DNA from: Pseudaquidulcibacter sp041917055
GTDB taxonomy: Bacteria > Pseudomonadota > Alphaproteobacteria > Caulobacterales > Aquidulcibacteraceae
DNA length: 64,000 bases
NCBI GenBank assembly: GCA_041917055.1
Contig: JAYRYJ010000002.1
Span: 62,001-126,000 of the forward strand
Reading direction: 5' to 3'
The notes below the pieces were generated by a model. It did not search any database, had not been told where the DNA came from, and saw nothing but the letters and a program-made list of their open reading frames with translations. Within the stretch, counting starts at the first letter, position 1. Every line of letters begins with the position of its first letter. Position numbers and translations under genes: made by a program. Shown piece by piece: positions 33,876 to 42,269 of this stretch.

Positions 33876-35111
33876 TTAAAATGTCGCGTGTTTAGAAAGT
33901 TCTTTTGCAGAAATTTCGCTGTTTTCAATAATTTCAGGGTCGAGTTTGGCGTTTTGCGCAATAAGCATTTTGCCAACCAAAAACTCGGGCGGTGAATTTA
34001 TGGCATCAATTGCGAGGATTTTGTTTTCGGCATTAAGGTGAAAAAGTGAAAACGAATTTTTCGCCATATCACCACGCGCGACGGTTTTAACCGCGCCATT
34101 CCAGATGCCAACAATTTGCAATTTCAAATCATATTGATCCGACCAAAACCAAGGCACTTCAAGTTTCGGCATAGGCGCAGCCATTATATGTGCCGCCGCG
34201 ATTTTTGCCTGTTCAATGGCATTATGAACACTTTCAAGTCGCATTCTTTGGTCGCCAATCAAACGGTTTGCGCAATCGCCACAGGCATAAATATTTTCGT
34301 CCGAAGTTTGCGCAAAATCATTGGTGTCTATACCATTGGAACAAATAATCCCCGCATTTGCCGTAATTTCGGAATTAGGTAGAATGCCGATGCCGATTAG
34401 AACCAAATCAGCCACTAGGTTTGCGCCATCATTAAGCTCAATGCTTGAAACCGTTCCATCACCAATAAATTTCACCGCCGATTGATTGCAACGAATTTTG
34501 ACGCCCTGTGCTTCATGAAAATCATGATAAAACTGTGATAATTCAGGGCTTGCAACGCGTGCCAAAATACGCGGCGCAAGTTCGATAATTGTAACATCAA
34601 TCCCCTTCGCCCGCGCCACCGCCGCCACTTCAAGCCCGATATAGCCCGCGCCAATGATAACGATATGTTTGGCGGTTTGCAGTTGTGCGCCGATTTTTTC
34701 CGAATCCGCAATGGTTTTAAGATAATGAACCCCACCCAAATCGCCGCCTTCAATATTCAATTTACGCACGCGCGAACCGGTGGCGATTATAAGGCGGTCA
34801 TATGCATGCCAATCGCCATGCGAATCACGAATTTTTTTGCCTTTTGCGTCAATTTCTTCAATCGGCAAATTGTTGAAAAGTTCCGTATTTTCGGCCTTCC
34901 AAAAATCTTCACCGCGAAATTCAAGGCGTTCTTTTGGCATCTCGCCTTTCATAAAGGCTTTGGATAGTGGCGGTCTTTGATAGGGGTTTTGGCCTTCATC
35001 ACCAAAAACACTGATTTGCCCGGCAAAACCCAATTGGCGCAGGGAAATTACGGCCTGTGTTGCTGCTTGACCCGCGCCAATTATGGCGATTTTCTTAATT
35101 TCATCATTCAT
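33876..35111 (-). CDS. FAD-dependent ferredoxin reductase, rhodocoxin/putidaredoxin-reductase type
   Basis: A 411-residue protein from the ATG at 35109-35111 (MNDEIKKIAIIGAGQAATQA). It has the first Rossmann motif GAGQAATQAVISLRQLG, PYQRPPLSKAFMKGE, an NAD-binding GAGYIGLEVAAVARAKG and the FAD-contacting YACGDCANR. This is the family that reduces 2Fe-2S ferredoxins with NADH. An upstream in-frame extension is not conserved-looking. It is upstream of the ferredoxin gene in the same direction. Confidence 0.92.
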   Translation of the reverse strand: MNDEIKKIAIIGAGQAATQAVISLRQLGFAGQISVFGDEGQNPYQRPPLSKAFMKGEMPKERLEFRGEDFWKAENTELFNNLPIEEIDAKGKKIRDSHGDWHAYDRLIIATGSRVRKLNIEGGDLGGVHYLKTIADSEKIGAQLQTAKHIVIIGAGYIGLEVAAVARAKGIDVTIIELAPRILARVASPELSQFYHDFHEAQGVKIRCNQSAVKFIGDGTVSSIELNDGANLVADLVLIGIGILPNSEITANAGIICSNGIDTNDFAQTSDENIYACGDCANRLIGDQRMRLESVHNAIEQAKIAAAHIMAAPMPKLEVPWFWSDQYDLKLQIVGIWNGAVKTVARGDMAKNSFSLFHLNAENKILAIDAINSPPEFLVGKMLIAQNAKLDPEIIENSEISAKELSKHATF

Positions 35112-35239
35112 GCAAAATTTCACTGTAATTATTATTTTTAGCAATAGCCCTATTTATAAGCCTTTACAGGGATTTTTTGCATAGTCACGGCTTTGTCACT
35201 GATTTTTTAATTGCATTTTTATGCATTATCCCTAAATGC

Positions 35240-35460
35240 GCAATTATCGGCGGACCTGGAAACAGCACCTCCAGTCCACTAACACTTGGGTGTCCAAAGC
35301 CTAAGTGGACCTGACAACATTTTGGAAGCATTTTTGCTTCTGGCATGTCCGACTAACGCCGCAAATTCGTTACCACTTTTTTTAAGTGGCTTTTGGTTTT
35401 GTTTTGCGGGCGCTGGTCAAGCAATCGCGCTTTTATTGTTAAGGTTAGAGGGTTTCGCCG
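35240..35460 (+). promoter_or_regulatory. speF-type leader RNA before the ornithine decarboxylase gene
   Basis: About 220 bases of leader contain GGACCTGG...CCAGTCC, CCACT...CTTGG-GTGT-CCAAAG...AGTGG, GAAGCA...TTGCTTC and a hairpin CCACTT-N5-AAGTGG (35373-35389) followed by a T-rich stretch that may be a terminator. A TTGTCA -35 candidate lies at 35193-35198. Position and structure fit the speF motif, the conserved leader described upstream of ornithine decarboxylase genes in alphaproteobacteria. I recognise it by context and layout; a covariance-model search was not possible. Confidence 0.65.
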
Positions 35461-36657
35461 ATGCAAAGCTATCCTTCTTCATTGCGTATTATTGAAAAAT
35501 TGGCACCTGATTTGCCAATTGCCGCTAATCGTCCGCACGCCGTGCGCCGTGCTGCCAAATGGTTTGTTGAAAATTTCAATGGCGATATCCTATATGCCGT
35601 TAAAGCCAATCCTAGCCCATGGGTTCTGGATGAATTATGGCAATCGGGCGTTCGTTCTTTTGATGTCGCAAGCATTAAAGAAATTGAATTAGTGCATTCG
35701 CGCTTCCCACAGGCGACATTGGCCTTTATGCACCCTGTCAAAAATCGCAATGCGATTTCACGCGCTTATTTTGATTATGGCGTTCGCGTTTTCGCGCTTG
35801 ATTCAATTGAAGAATTAGAAAAAATCCGTGAAGCCACGGAAAATGCCAAAGACCTTACTTTGATGGTGCGCTTATCGGTTTCAAATTCAGCATCAAGCAT
35901 TAAACTTGACGGCAAATTTGGAATTAAGAATGATGCTGCAATCGAATTATTGCGCGCCGCGCGGTCTGTAACCCGGGAAGATTTGGGAATTTGTTTCCAT
36001 GTCGGTTCACAATGCATGGACCCACAGGCATATGCAGATGCCATGGATTTGGCCGCTGCGACCATTCGTAAAGCAGGCGTTGTTATTGATATTATCGATG
36101 TTGGTGGCGGTTTTCCGGTTAATTATCGCGATATGACGCCACCGCCAATGTCGCAATATTTGGAATTGATCGCGCGAAAATTTGAAAATATGCCGGTTAC
36201 CGAGAACTGCGCATTATGGTGTGAACCAGGCCGCGCCATGGTTGCCGAAGCCACAAGCATCATTGCCCGCGTTGAATTGGTAAAAGGCAATTTTGTCTAT
36301 CTTAATGATGGCGCATATGGCAATTTGTTTGATGCAACCCATGTAAATTGGCCCTTTGAAACCAATGTTTTGCGTGCCTTTGGTGAGGCAAGCGCCGAAT
36401 TAAAGCCATATCGTGTTTTTGGTCCGACTTGCGACGGTATTGATGAACTTAATAATGAATATTATTTGCCCAAAGATATTAAAGAGGGCGATTATATAGA
36501 GTTTCAAATGCTTGGTGCTTATGGCATTGCAATGGCGACCGGATTTAATGGCTTTGGCGAAACTTTGGAATTTGTGACATTGGATAATTCCCATGTTTCA
36601 ATGTTTGAATGCCAAGAAAACGCGCCAATTTCGTTTGAAAGATATTTGGCGGAATGA
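35461..36657 (+). CDS. odc: Ornithine (or lysine/ornithine) decarboxylase, fold-III PLP enzyme
   Basis: This enzyme decarboxylates ornithine to putrescine. The 398-residue protein belongs to the eukaryotic-like ODC family: PLP lysine Lys48 in ILYAVKANPSPW, HVGSQCMDP, the phosphate-binding GGGFPVNY, CEPGRAMVAEATSIIARVEL, and catalytic Cys324 in GPTCDGIDEL contributed across the dimer. The specificity helix cannot be read reliably, so lysine activity is possible. A long structured leader precedes it, and a deoxyhypusine-synthase-like gene follows 97 bases downstream. Confidence 0.93.
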   Translation: MQSYPSSLRIIEKLAPDLPIAANRPHAVRRAAKWFVENFNGDILYAVKANPSPWVLDELWQSGVRSFDVASIKEIELVHSRFPQATLAFMHPVKNRNAISRAYFDYGVRVFALDSIEELEKIREATENAKDLTLMVRLSVSNSASSIKLDGKFGIKNDAAIELLRAARSVTREDLGICFHVGSQCMDPQAYADAMDLAAATIRKAGVVIDIIDVGGGFPVNYRDMTPPPMSQYLELIARKFENMPVTENCALWCEPGRAMVAEATSIIARVELVKGNFVYLNDGAYGNLFDATHVNWPFETNVLRAFGEASAELKPYRVFGPTCDGIDELNNEYYLPKDIKEGDYIEFQMLGAYGIAMATGFNGFGETLEFVTLDNSHVSMFECQENAPISFERYLAE

Positions 36658-36754
36658 TATAGCGCAAAAACTTTTTGGGCCTGCCGGACTCTTAATAGCT
36701 TTTTGATGGTCAAAAAAGCGGAAAACTGGCGCTTTCACCTTTAGGAAAATCACT

Positions 36755-37795
36755 ATGACTGACAATCGTAAAGCCGAGCTTTTGGCATCAAAAGTCGAAC
36801 ATATCGACATCACATCTTTTGACGCGCGCCCGATTATTGACGCAATGGGCAAAATGTCTTTCACCTCGCGCGATACGGCGCGCGCGGCTAAAATCTTTAA
36901 CACAGCGTTAGAAGACAAGAATTGTTCAACATGGTTGACGCTTGCGGGTTCGACCTCTGCCGGCGGCTGCATGCATGTTTATCGCGACATGATTAAGTTC
37001 GGCATGATTGATGCAATAGTTGCGACCGGCGCATCCATCATTGATATGGATTTCTTTGAAGCTTTGGGCTTTTCCCATTATCAAGCACTTGAAGTTCCTG
37101 ATGATGAAACCCTTCGTTCGCTTTATATCGACCGTATTTATGACACTTATATCGATGAAGAAGAGCTTCAGGCATGTGACGCGACAATTTTTGAAATTGC
37201 CAATGGACTTGCACCAAAGGCCTATTCTTCGCGCGCCTTTATTGCGGCGATGGGTAAATGGCTTGCTGATGGCAATGCCAAAAAAGAAGGCTCATTGATT
37301 CAGACCGCTTATGAATATGGCGTTCCTATTTTCTGCCCTGCATTCACTGATTCTTCGGCGGGTTTCGGTCTGGTGAAGCACCAAGTTGAAAATATGAAGG
37401 CCGGAAAAGCCTATATGACCATTGATTCCATTGCAGATTTCCGCGAATTGACCGATATTAAGATTGCCGCGGGCCGAACCGGCCTATTCATGGTTGGCGG
37501 CGGCGTGCCAAAGAATTTTGCGCAAGACACTGTTGTTTGCGCCGAGATCTTGGGTCTTGAAGCTGAAATGCATGCCTATGCGGTGCAAATCACGGTTGCC
37601 GATGTTCGTGATGGTGCGTGTTCGTCATCAACCCTTAAAGAAGCATGCTCTTGGGGCAAGGTTTCGGTAGCCTTGGAACAAATGGTATATGCCGAGGCGA
37701 CAACCGTTGTGCCATTAATTATGTCCGACGCCTATCATCGCGGCGCGTGGCAGGATAGAAAACGCCATCGTTGGAATGATTTATTCAAGGATTAA
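36755..37795 (+). CDS. Deoxyhypusine-synthase-like protein, probable homospermidine synthase
   Basis: The 346-residue protein has the deoxyhypusine synthase fold: AGSTSAGGCMHVYRDMI, VATGASIIDMDF, CPAFTDSSAGFGLV and GGGVPKNFAQDT, where Lys253 aligns with the lysine that forms the aminobutyl-enzyme intermediate. Bacteria lack eIF5A, and bacterial members can use putrescine as acceptor and make homospermidine. Position after ornithine decarboxylase (97-bp gap, same strand) fits use of its putrescine. The product remains inferred. Its stop overlaps the HXXEE gene tail to tail. Confidence 0.85.
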   Translation: MTDNRKAELLASKVEHIDITSFDARPIIDAMGKMSFTSRDTARAAKIFNTALEDKNCSTWLTLAGSTSAGGCMHVYRDMIKFGMIDAIVATGASIIDMDFFEALGFSHYQALEVPDDETLRSLYIDRIYDTYIDEEELQACDATIFEIANGLAPKAYSSRAFIAAMGKWLADGNAKKEGSLIQTAYEYGVPIFCPAFTDSSAGFGLVKHQVENMKAGKAYMTIDSIADFRELTDIKIAAGRTGLFMVGGGVPKNFAQDTVVCAEILGLEAEMHAYAVQITVADVRDGACSSSTLKEACSWGKVSVALEQMVYAEATTVVPLIMSDAYHRGAWQDRKRHRWNDLFKD

Positions 37796-38322
37796 TCCGG
37801 TAGTGGTGCATCAATCGGGGCGGTGGCAACATCGCCCTTTTTGCTTCCCGATAACCAATGAGCCAAATATAATGCGCCAAAAATCACAAAGCCAAAACTT
37901 GCACCAATTGTGAAAATCAGAACCCAATCAGGTTTTAAACCTGCGCCGATTTTATAGAAACAAATCGCTACTCCTAAAGGCAGGTTCAAAGCGATTGCCG
38001 TTCCTATACCCGGTGAATAACCTTGGCGTAGGAAGTTCAAAACAAAATGCGGAATGATTGCATTGAATGCAAATACCAATGCTATCGCAATCATGGCATT
38101 CGCCAAAATCACATTATCGGGCATTTGAATAGCGGCAAGAACCAAAATCCAAACCGCAGCACTAATCATTGTCGTCAAAACCCAATATATTGCGGGGCGC
38201 GGTGTGAATAATTGAAATTTCACATTGGCCTTTGACCAATTTGGAAGGCCGATTGCCTCTTCTAAACCATGCAGGGTTACGGCGGTTGCGAAGCTTAATA
38301 ATAGGGAATTATATAGGTCCAT
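37792..38322 (-). CDS. HXXEE-domain membrane protein
   Basis: A 176-residue protein with five or so membrane helices, the signature HGLEE (H-x-x-E-E) in the first helix and NAIIPHFVLNFLRQGYSPGI later, which define the HXXEE family. The conserved charged residues inside the membrane suggest a metal site or enzyme, but the function is unknown. It stands between the polyamine pair and a foldback repeat. Confidence 0.85.
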   Translation of the reverse strand: MDLYNSLLLSFATAVTLHGLEEAIGLPNWSKANVKFQLFTPRPAIYWVLTTMISAAVWILVLAAIQMPDNVILANAMIAIALVFAFNAIIPHFVLNFLRQGYSPGIGTAIALNLPLGVAICFYKIGAGLKPDWVLIFTIGASFGFVIFGALYLAHWLSGSKKGDVATAPIDAPLPD

Positions 38323-38335
38323 TTTTTCCTCACCT

Positions 38336-38495
38336 GGAGCGTCAGAACTTCAAGTGGAATGGGAATGGAGTAGGAATTTTGTGGCATGTCAGTGGGTTTT
38401 TTCGCCGATAATATTGGAATATTCTCAAGAAAAAACTCGCTGCCATGACGCAAAAGAACAAGCTAGTCCTATTCCACTTGACGTTCTGCCGCTCC
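38336..38495. repeat. 160-bp foldback (MITE-like) element
   Basis: Outer arms 38336-38364 (GGAGCGTCAGAACTTCAAGT...) and 38467-38495 (...TTGACGTTCTGCCGCTCC) match at about 26 of 29 positions. The symmetry continues inside (CATGTCAGTGGGTTTTTTCG facing AGAAAAAACTCGCTGCCATG), so the whole element folds on itself. It has no ORF and fills the gap between the racemase stop and the HXXEE start. Confidence 0.8.
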
Positions 38496-38516
38496 GACTA
38501 TTCTAATTGATAATAA

Positions 38517-39233
38517 TTAGGAGTCCATGTCTCTTTTTGGCGCATTTGCTAGAATCGCCTCAATTGCTGCCACACAATGGAGTTTTGTTGATTCAAATAG
38601 CGGAAAATCCAAATTTTCGGGCTTAAGAATTAGTTCTATTTCCGTGCACCCTGCTATTATTCCCTCCGCGCCATTGTCGCGAAGGCGGTTACATATTTCG
38701 ATTAATTGATTTCGGCTATCGTCATTAATTATTCCATTCACCAATTCATCGAAAATTATTCTGTGAATTGTTTGCCGTTCCAATTCATTCGGAATAATGG
38801 TTTCAATATTATTTTCACGATATTTGTCGTGAAGAAACCCCTCTTCCATCGCGTATTTTGTGCCCAAAAACCCCACTTTCCTAAGGCCCATTGCGTTGAT
38901 ATTTTTTGAAATTGCATCGACAATATGTAGAACTTTTGCGCCCGTATTAGCTTCGATATAGGGCGCGCATTTATGCATTGTATTGGTACAAATTAGAAAA
39001 ATTTCGCATCCTGAATTTTTTAGATCCATAATTGCACCCGCAAGAATCTTATCTAATTCGTCCCAATCACCTGTTGTTTGCAGGCTTTTTATGGTTTCGA
39101 AATCAAAAGATCGAAGCACAAGGTCGCATGAATGAACGCCGCCCAAGGCGCGAAATACACCTTCATTCAAAAGTGAATAATAAAGGATGGTGCTTTGCCA
39201 GGACATGCCACCCAAAAGTCCGATTCTTTTCAT
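38517..39233 (-). CDS. Aspartate/glutamate-family racemase
   Basis: A 238-residue protein from the ATG at 39231-39233 (MKRIGLLGGMSWQSTILYYS), chosen because GGAAG precedes it and the longer frame runs through the tonB terminator. The two catalytic cysteines are present, Cys82 in LICTNTMHK and Cys196 in IAGCTEIEL, so it is a cofactor-independent amino-acid racemase of the AspR/YgeA group. Substrate (Asp, Glu or a broad range) is unknown. Confidence 0.9.
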   Translation of the reverse strand: MKRIGLLGGMSWQSTILYYSLLNEGVFRALGGVHSCDLVLRSFDFETIKSLQTTGDWDELDKILAGAIMDLKNSGCEIFLICTNTMHKCAPYIEANTGAKVLHIVDAISKNINAMGLRKVGFLGTKYAMEEGFLHDKYRENNIETIIPNELERQTIHRIIFDELVNGIINDDSRNQLIEICNRLRDNGAEGIIAGCTEIELILKPENLDFPLFESTKLHCVAAIEAILANAPKRDMDS

Positions 39234-39250
39234 TTTTTCTTCCTTATAAC

Positions 39251-39279
39251 AAAAAGGGCCGCAGAGTTGCGGCCCTTTT
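39251..39279 (-). terminator. Terminator of the exbB-tonB operon
   Basis: AAAAGGGCCGC and GCGGCCCTTTT form the stem and TTTTTGTT follows on the minus strand, 20 bases past the tonB stop and just before the racemase start. Confidence 0.85.
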
Positions 39280-39297
39280 ATCAAAACTGTCACCAAT

Positions 39298-39963
39298 TTA
39301 GTTAAGTTGGAACTTAACAGTGTAAGTGTAGGATCCGGAAACATTCTTACAATCAGAACGCGCGGGTTTAAACTTACGACGCTTGGCCTCTGACGACACC
39401 GAACTTGAATTGAATACCGGGTTTGAAGCCGATATTGAATTTGAAGTCACATTGCCATTCGCATCCACTTGCGACGTGATGGTCGCAGATCCTTCAATTT
39501 CCTCTTCCTGAGCGCGTGCAGGATAAGCTATATCCTGATTAAACGCGGTAATTGGCGTCGGATTTGAATCCTTTTCCTGACAGGAAGGAGGAGGTGGCGG
39601 TGGCGGCGGCGCCGGTGGTGCCGGCGGCGGCGGCGGTGCCGGTGGAGCCAAAGGCGAATATACCGGTGGCGCCACAGGTGGTGGCGGATTTTCCGCAACC
39701 GGCCTTTCGATTGGCGTATCTATAACCAAATTGGTTTTGACATTGGTTTTACGCTCCACCAATGGTGGTGGCGGCGGCAATTTTGGCGGAGGTGGAGGCG
39801 GCGGAGGTGGTTTTTCCTCTTTCTTCTTCTCATTCTCAACCTTGATTGCTTTGTCTTGAAATAGGTCTTCAAACACGCCCGGCTTAACTTTGGACATGCC
39901 CCATAAAAGAACTGCCCAAATTACCGCAGAAAGAAGGATGAAGAGACCACGATATTTTCCCAT
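39298..39963 (-). CDS. tonB: Energy transducer TonB
   Basis: TonB couples the proton-driven ExbB/ExbD motor to outer-membrane receptors. The 221-residue protein has an N-terminal membrane anchor (~7-22), a long proline-rich periplasmic spacer (about 50-128) and a C-terminal domain with YPARAQEEEIEGSATITSQV and AKRRKFKPARS. It has Cys127 and Cys205, possible disulfide partners. It is the last gene of exbB-exbD-exbD-tonB. Clients in the window include the two TonB-dependent receptors. Confidence 0.94.
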   Translation of the reverse strand: MGKYRGLFILLSAVIWAVLLWGMSKVKPGVFEDLFQDKAIKVENEKKKEEKPPPPPPPPPKLPPPPPLVERKTNVKTNLVIDTPIERPVAENPPPPVAPPVYSPLAPPAPPPPPAPPAPPPPPPPPSCQEKDSNPTPITAFNQDIAYPARAQEEEIEGSATITSQVDANGNVTSNSISASNPVFNSSSVSSEAKRRKFKPARSDCKNVSGSYTYTVKFQLN

Positions 39964-39974
39964 TCGACCCTCCC

Positions 39975-40460
39975 TTAATGAAGCATTTCAACCGGAATGG
40001 CTTCCTCAGCCACCAGTGAAACTGTTTGAAAATTCTTCTCTTGCAATAGTGCCATGGTTCCCATGACATCCGCGTATGCAAGAGTCTGATCGGCGCGAAT
40101 TCTGATAACTTCTAATAGACGGTTGGTTGAACCCGGTGCATTCACCGAAATTCGCGCCAACACATCGTCACCAAGTGTTGAAGTATCAGAGACTTTACCA
40201 TCGACAAAAATTTGCATTGCCCCAGTTCCATCATCGCGAATATCGACAATTGTCGGTTTTTTATTCTCATTCGATGGATTAGGAATTGCATTTGGCGGCG
40301 GAAGATCGACCTTCACGTCCGTGGTTGGCGGCGGTGCGGCAACCATGAAAATGATGAGAAGAACCAATAGAATGTCGATGAACGGAATTACGTTCATATC
40401 TGCATTGCTATCAAAGCTTCCGCGTTTATGCGACCCGCCGGTGGATACTTTAGCACCCAT
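39975..40460 (-). CDS. exbD: Biopolymer transport protein ExbD (second copy)
   Basis: A 161-residue ExbD/TolR protein: MGAKVSTGG, then the single membrane helix preceded by NADMNVIPFIDILLVLLIIF with the essential proton-binding Asp, then a periplasmic domain. It shares the MGAKVSTGG start and the membrane motif with the preceding exbD, so the two are paralogues from duplication. The short linker differs. Confidence 0.93.
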   Translation of the reverse strand: MGAKVSTGGSHKRGSFDSNADMNVIPFIDILLVLLIIFMVAAPPPTTDVKVDLPPPNAIPNPSNENKKPTIVDIRDDGTGAMQIFVDGKVSDTSTLGDDVLARISVNAPGSTNRLLEVIRIRADQTLAYADVMGTMALLQEKNFQTVSLVAEEAIPVEMLH

Positions 40461-40525
40461 GGCCCGCCTCCTTTGTTATGTCTATTTGGATTTCCAAATG
40501 ACTGGTCATTATAATTCTCCTAAGG

Positions 40526-41002
40526 TCAGCGTCTTCTATCGAGACCAACCAAAGCAACTTTAAAGAAACCCTCATCCTGCAAGCGGTTCATAACGAAAAC
40601 GACATTGCGGAAAGGTGTTGCGCCATCTGCGCGCACATAAATACGTTCCTGAATAATCAAATCAATTTTGCCTTCGGCTTTTTTGTTATTCTTTGGAACT
40701 TCTTTGAAAGTTTCTTTACCGACCATATCAGCAGGAACCTGATTATTTCCGACGAAATAAAGCGGGTTTCCACCATTATGCTGAACCGAAATATATGTTT
40801 GTTTCGGCGGGCGTTTGGACGGCATCACTTTGGACTGTGGAAGGTCAACATTAATGTCCACAGTGGCAATCGGAGCCGCCACCATGAAAATGATCAGGAG
40901 CACCAACATAATATCCACGAAAGGAATTACGTTTGGTTCGGAGTTGGTGTCAAACGACCCGCGTTTTCCACCGCCACCACCTGTTGAGACTTTAGCACCC
41001 AT
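40526..41002 (-). CDS. exbD: Biopolymer transport protein ExbD (first copy)
   Basis: A 158-residue ExbD/TolR protein with SEPNVIPFVDIMLVLLIIFM for the helix entrance, including the conserved Asp. The periplasmic part is lysine-rich around 100-115 (KEVPKNNKKAEGKIDL). Two tandem ExbD genes are common in alphaproteobacterial TonB operons, where they may form mixed motors. The gene is 28 bases after exbB. Confidence 0.93.
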   Translation of the reverse strand: MGAKVSTGGGGGKRGSFDTNSEPNVIPFVDIMLVLLIIFMVAAPIATVDINVDLPQSKVMPSKRPPKQTYISVQHNGGNPLYFVGNNQVPADMVGKETFKEVPKNNKKAEGKIDLIIQERIYVRADGATPFRNVVFVMNRLQDEGFFKVALVGLDRRR

Positions 41003-41030
41003 GAGCTAACTCCTTATAAATAAGGCAAAA

Positions 41031-41876
41031 TTAGCCTTGCTTGTCCATATCGCGAGAAAGCATGGAGATGAAATCAGCTTTCAAATCGTCCAAATGGCCA
41101 CCCATTGTTGAAATTGCTTTACCGGCAAAGTTGAAGATCATAACCGCAGGGATTGCAGCCAATAGACCCGCAGCAGTCGCAACAAGTGCTTCCGCAATAC
41201 CCGGTGCAACAACCGCCAAAGAAGTGGTTTGCGTATTTGCGATACCGATAAATGAATTGATAATACCGAAAACCGTACCAAATAGACCGATAAACGGTGC
41301 GTTTGAACCGATTGACGCCAAGAAGGTCATTGAAGAAGACATATCTTCGATACCTTTGTTTTGTTCAGCATCCATTGCAGTCTGCACACGCGAAAGGGTG
41401 TGGTCACCGGATTTCATGCTATAAAGACCAAGTTCACGAGTTTTCAAAACTTCGGCATAACCAGCAGCAAACATGCGTTTTGCCAATGAATCTGGTTGTT
41501 TTGCAACTGCTTGGTTTGCTTCATCAGGGGTTTTTGCTTTTTTGAAAGCACCCAAAAAGCCAGCTAATTTAGATTTAGCACCGCGAAGAACGATGATTTT
41601 TTCAAACATAAGCGCAAGTGAATAGATTGCACAAAGTACTAGGATTACCAAAACGATTTTGGAAACCACTGATGATTGCATCACCATTTCCCACAAAGAG
41701 GTATGCGCCTGTTCAGCAGCTTTTGCAGCAGCATCAGCAGCACCGGCTTTTTCAGCCTCAGACAGAGCGGCAGGTGCAGCAGCAGCAACATTTGCAGCAA
41801 CATCGGCAGTGGCGTTTGTAGCATCTGCTACGGTTTGTGCGGCGCTTGCAGCACCGGCTTGTAATAGCGCGAACAT
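41031..41876 (-). CDS. exbB: MotA/TolQ/ExbB proton channel protein
   Basis: The 281-residue ExbB has an Ala-rich periplasmic N-terminal extension (about 1-60), then three membrane helices and the conserved GSNAPFIGLFGTVFGIINSF and VAPGIAEALVATAAGLLAAI regions that line the proton path. I use the ATG at 41874-41876 (MFALLQAG), since the longer frame begins at a TTG overlapping the GGAGG ribosome binding site. It opens the exbB-exbD-exbD-tonB operon. Confidence 0.94.
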   Translation of the reverse strand: MFALLQAGAASAAQTVADATNATADVAANVAAAAPAALSEAEKAGAADAAAKAAEQAHTSLWEMVMQSSVVSKIVLVILVLCAIYSLALMFEKIIVLRGAKSKLAGFLGAFKKAKTPDEANQAVAKQPDSLAKRMFAAGYAEVLKTRELGLYSMKSGDHTLSRVQTAMDAEQNKGIEDMSSSMTFLASIGSNAPFIGLFGTVFGIINSFIGIANTQTTSLAVVAPGIAEALVATAAGLLAAIPAVMIFNFAGKAISTMGGHLDDLKADFISMLSRDMDKQG

Positions 41877-42269
41877 AGGTCCCGTATCCTCCAAAAAGTT
41901 AAAACCAATTATTAAGCTTTTCTTAACAATTATAGCGCGGACTTAATCGTTAGCGACGAAAGTCTGAATTGAAAAGCCCCTAAAACTGAAATTTTTCAAT
42001 TTTTGACACCTTTTGACACATTTTGTCACTAGCCCATCATTGACGCCTATTTTATTCGCAATTGCAACATTTTTGAAATAAAATTTCGCTAATGCAGCAA
42101 ATTTAGCAAAAATATTCGATTTCCCAAATCAAACAAAAGGGAGGGTTTTTGATTGAATTTACAAAATCTACGCCAATCAGGCGAAGTTGACGTTAGGTAA
42201 AGATTACGGCACGAATTTGGCGAATATTACATGAAATTCATGTTTTTACGCCTTAATTCGCCTTATTCT
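41877..42269. promoter_or_regulatory. exbB upstream region with three direct 10-bp repeats
   Basis: No gene is seen in these 393 bp. At 42001-42030 there are three consecutive decamers TTTTGACACC, TTTTGACACA, TTTTGTCACT, an exact 10-bp period about 125-155 bp upstream of the exbB start. This looks like a multi-site activator or repressor target for the TonB operon. The period (10) differs from the 11 of a Pho box. The rest is AT-rich with no terminator I can point to after aguB. Confidence 0.45.

Noticed and set aside
35286..35495. 69-codon ORF in the ODC leader as a leader peptide
   Set aside because: It overlaps the ODC start, has no convincing ribosome binding site and covers the structured RNA; the RNA explanation is better.
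36755..37795. True deoxyhypusine synthase
   Set aside because: Bacteria have no eIF5A substrate; context favours a polyamine product.
42001..42030. Second Pho box upstream of exbB
   Set aside because: The repeat period is 10 bp, not 11, and the TGTCAT core is not conserved.
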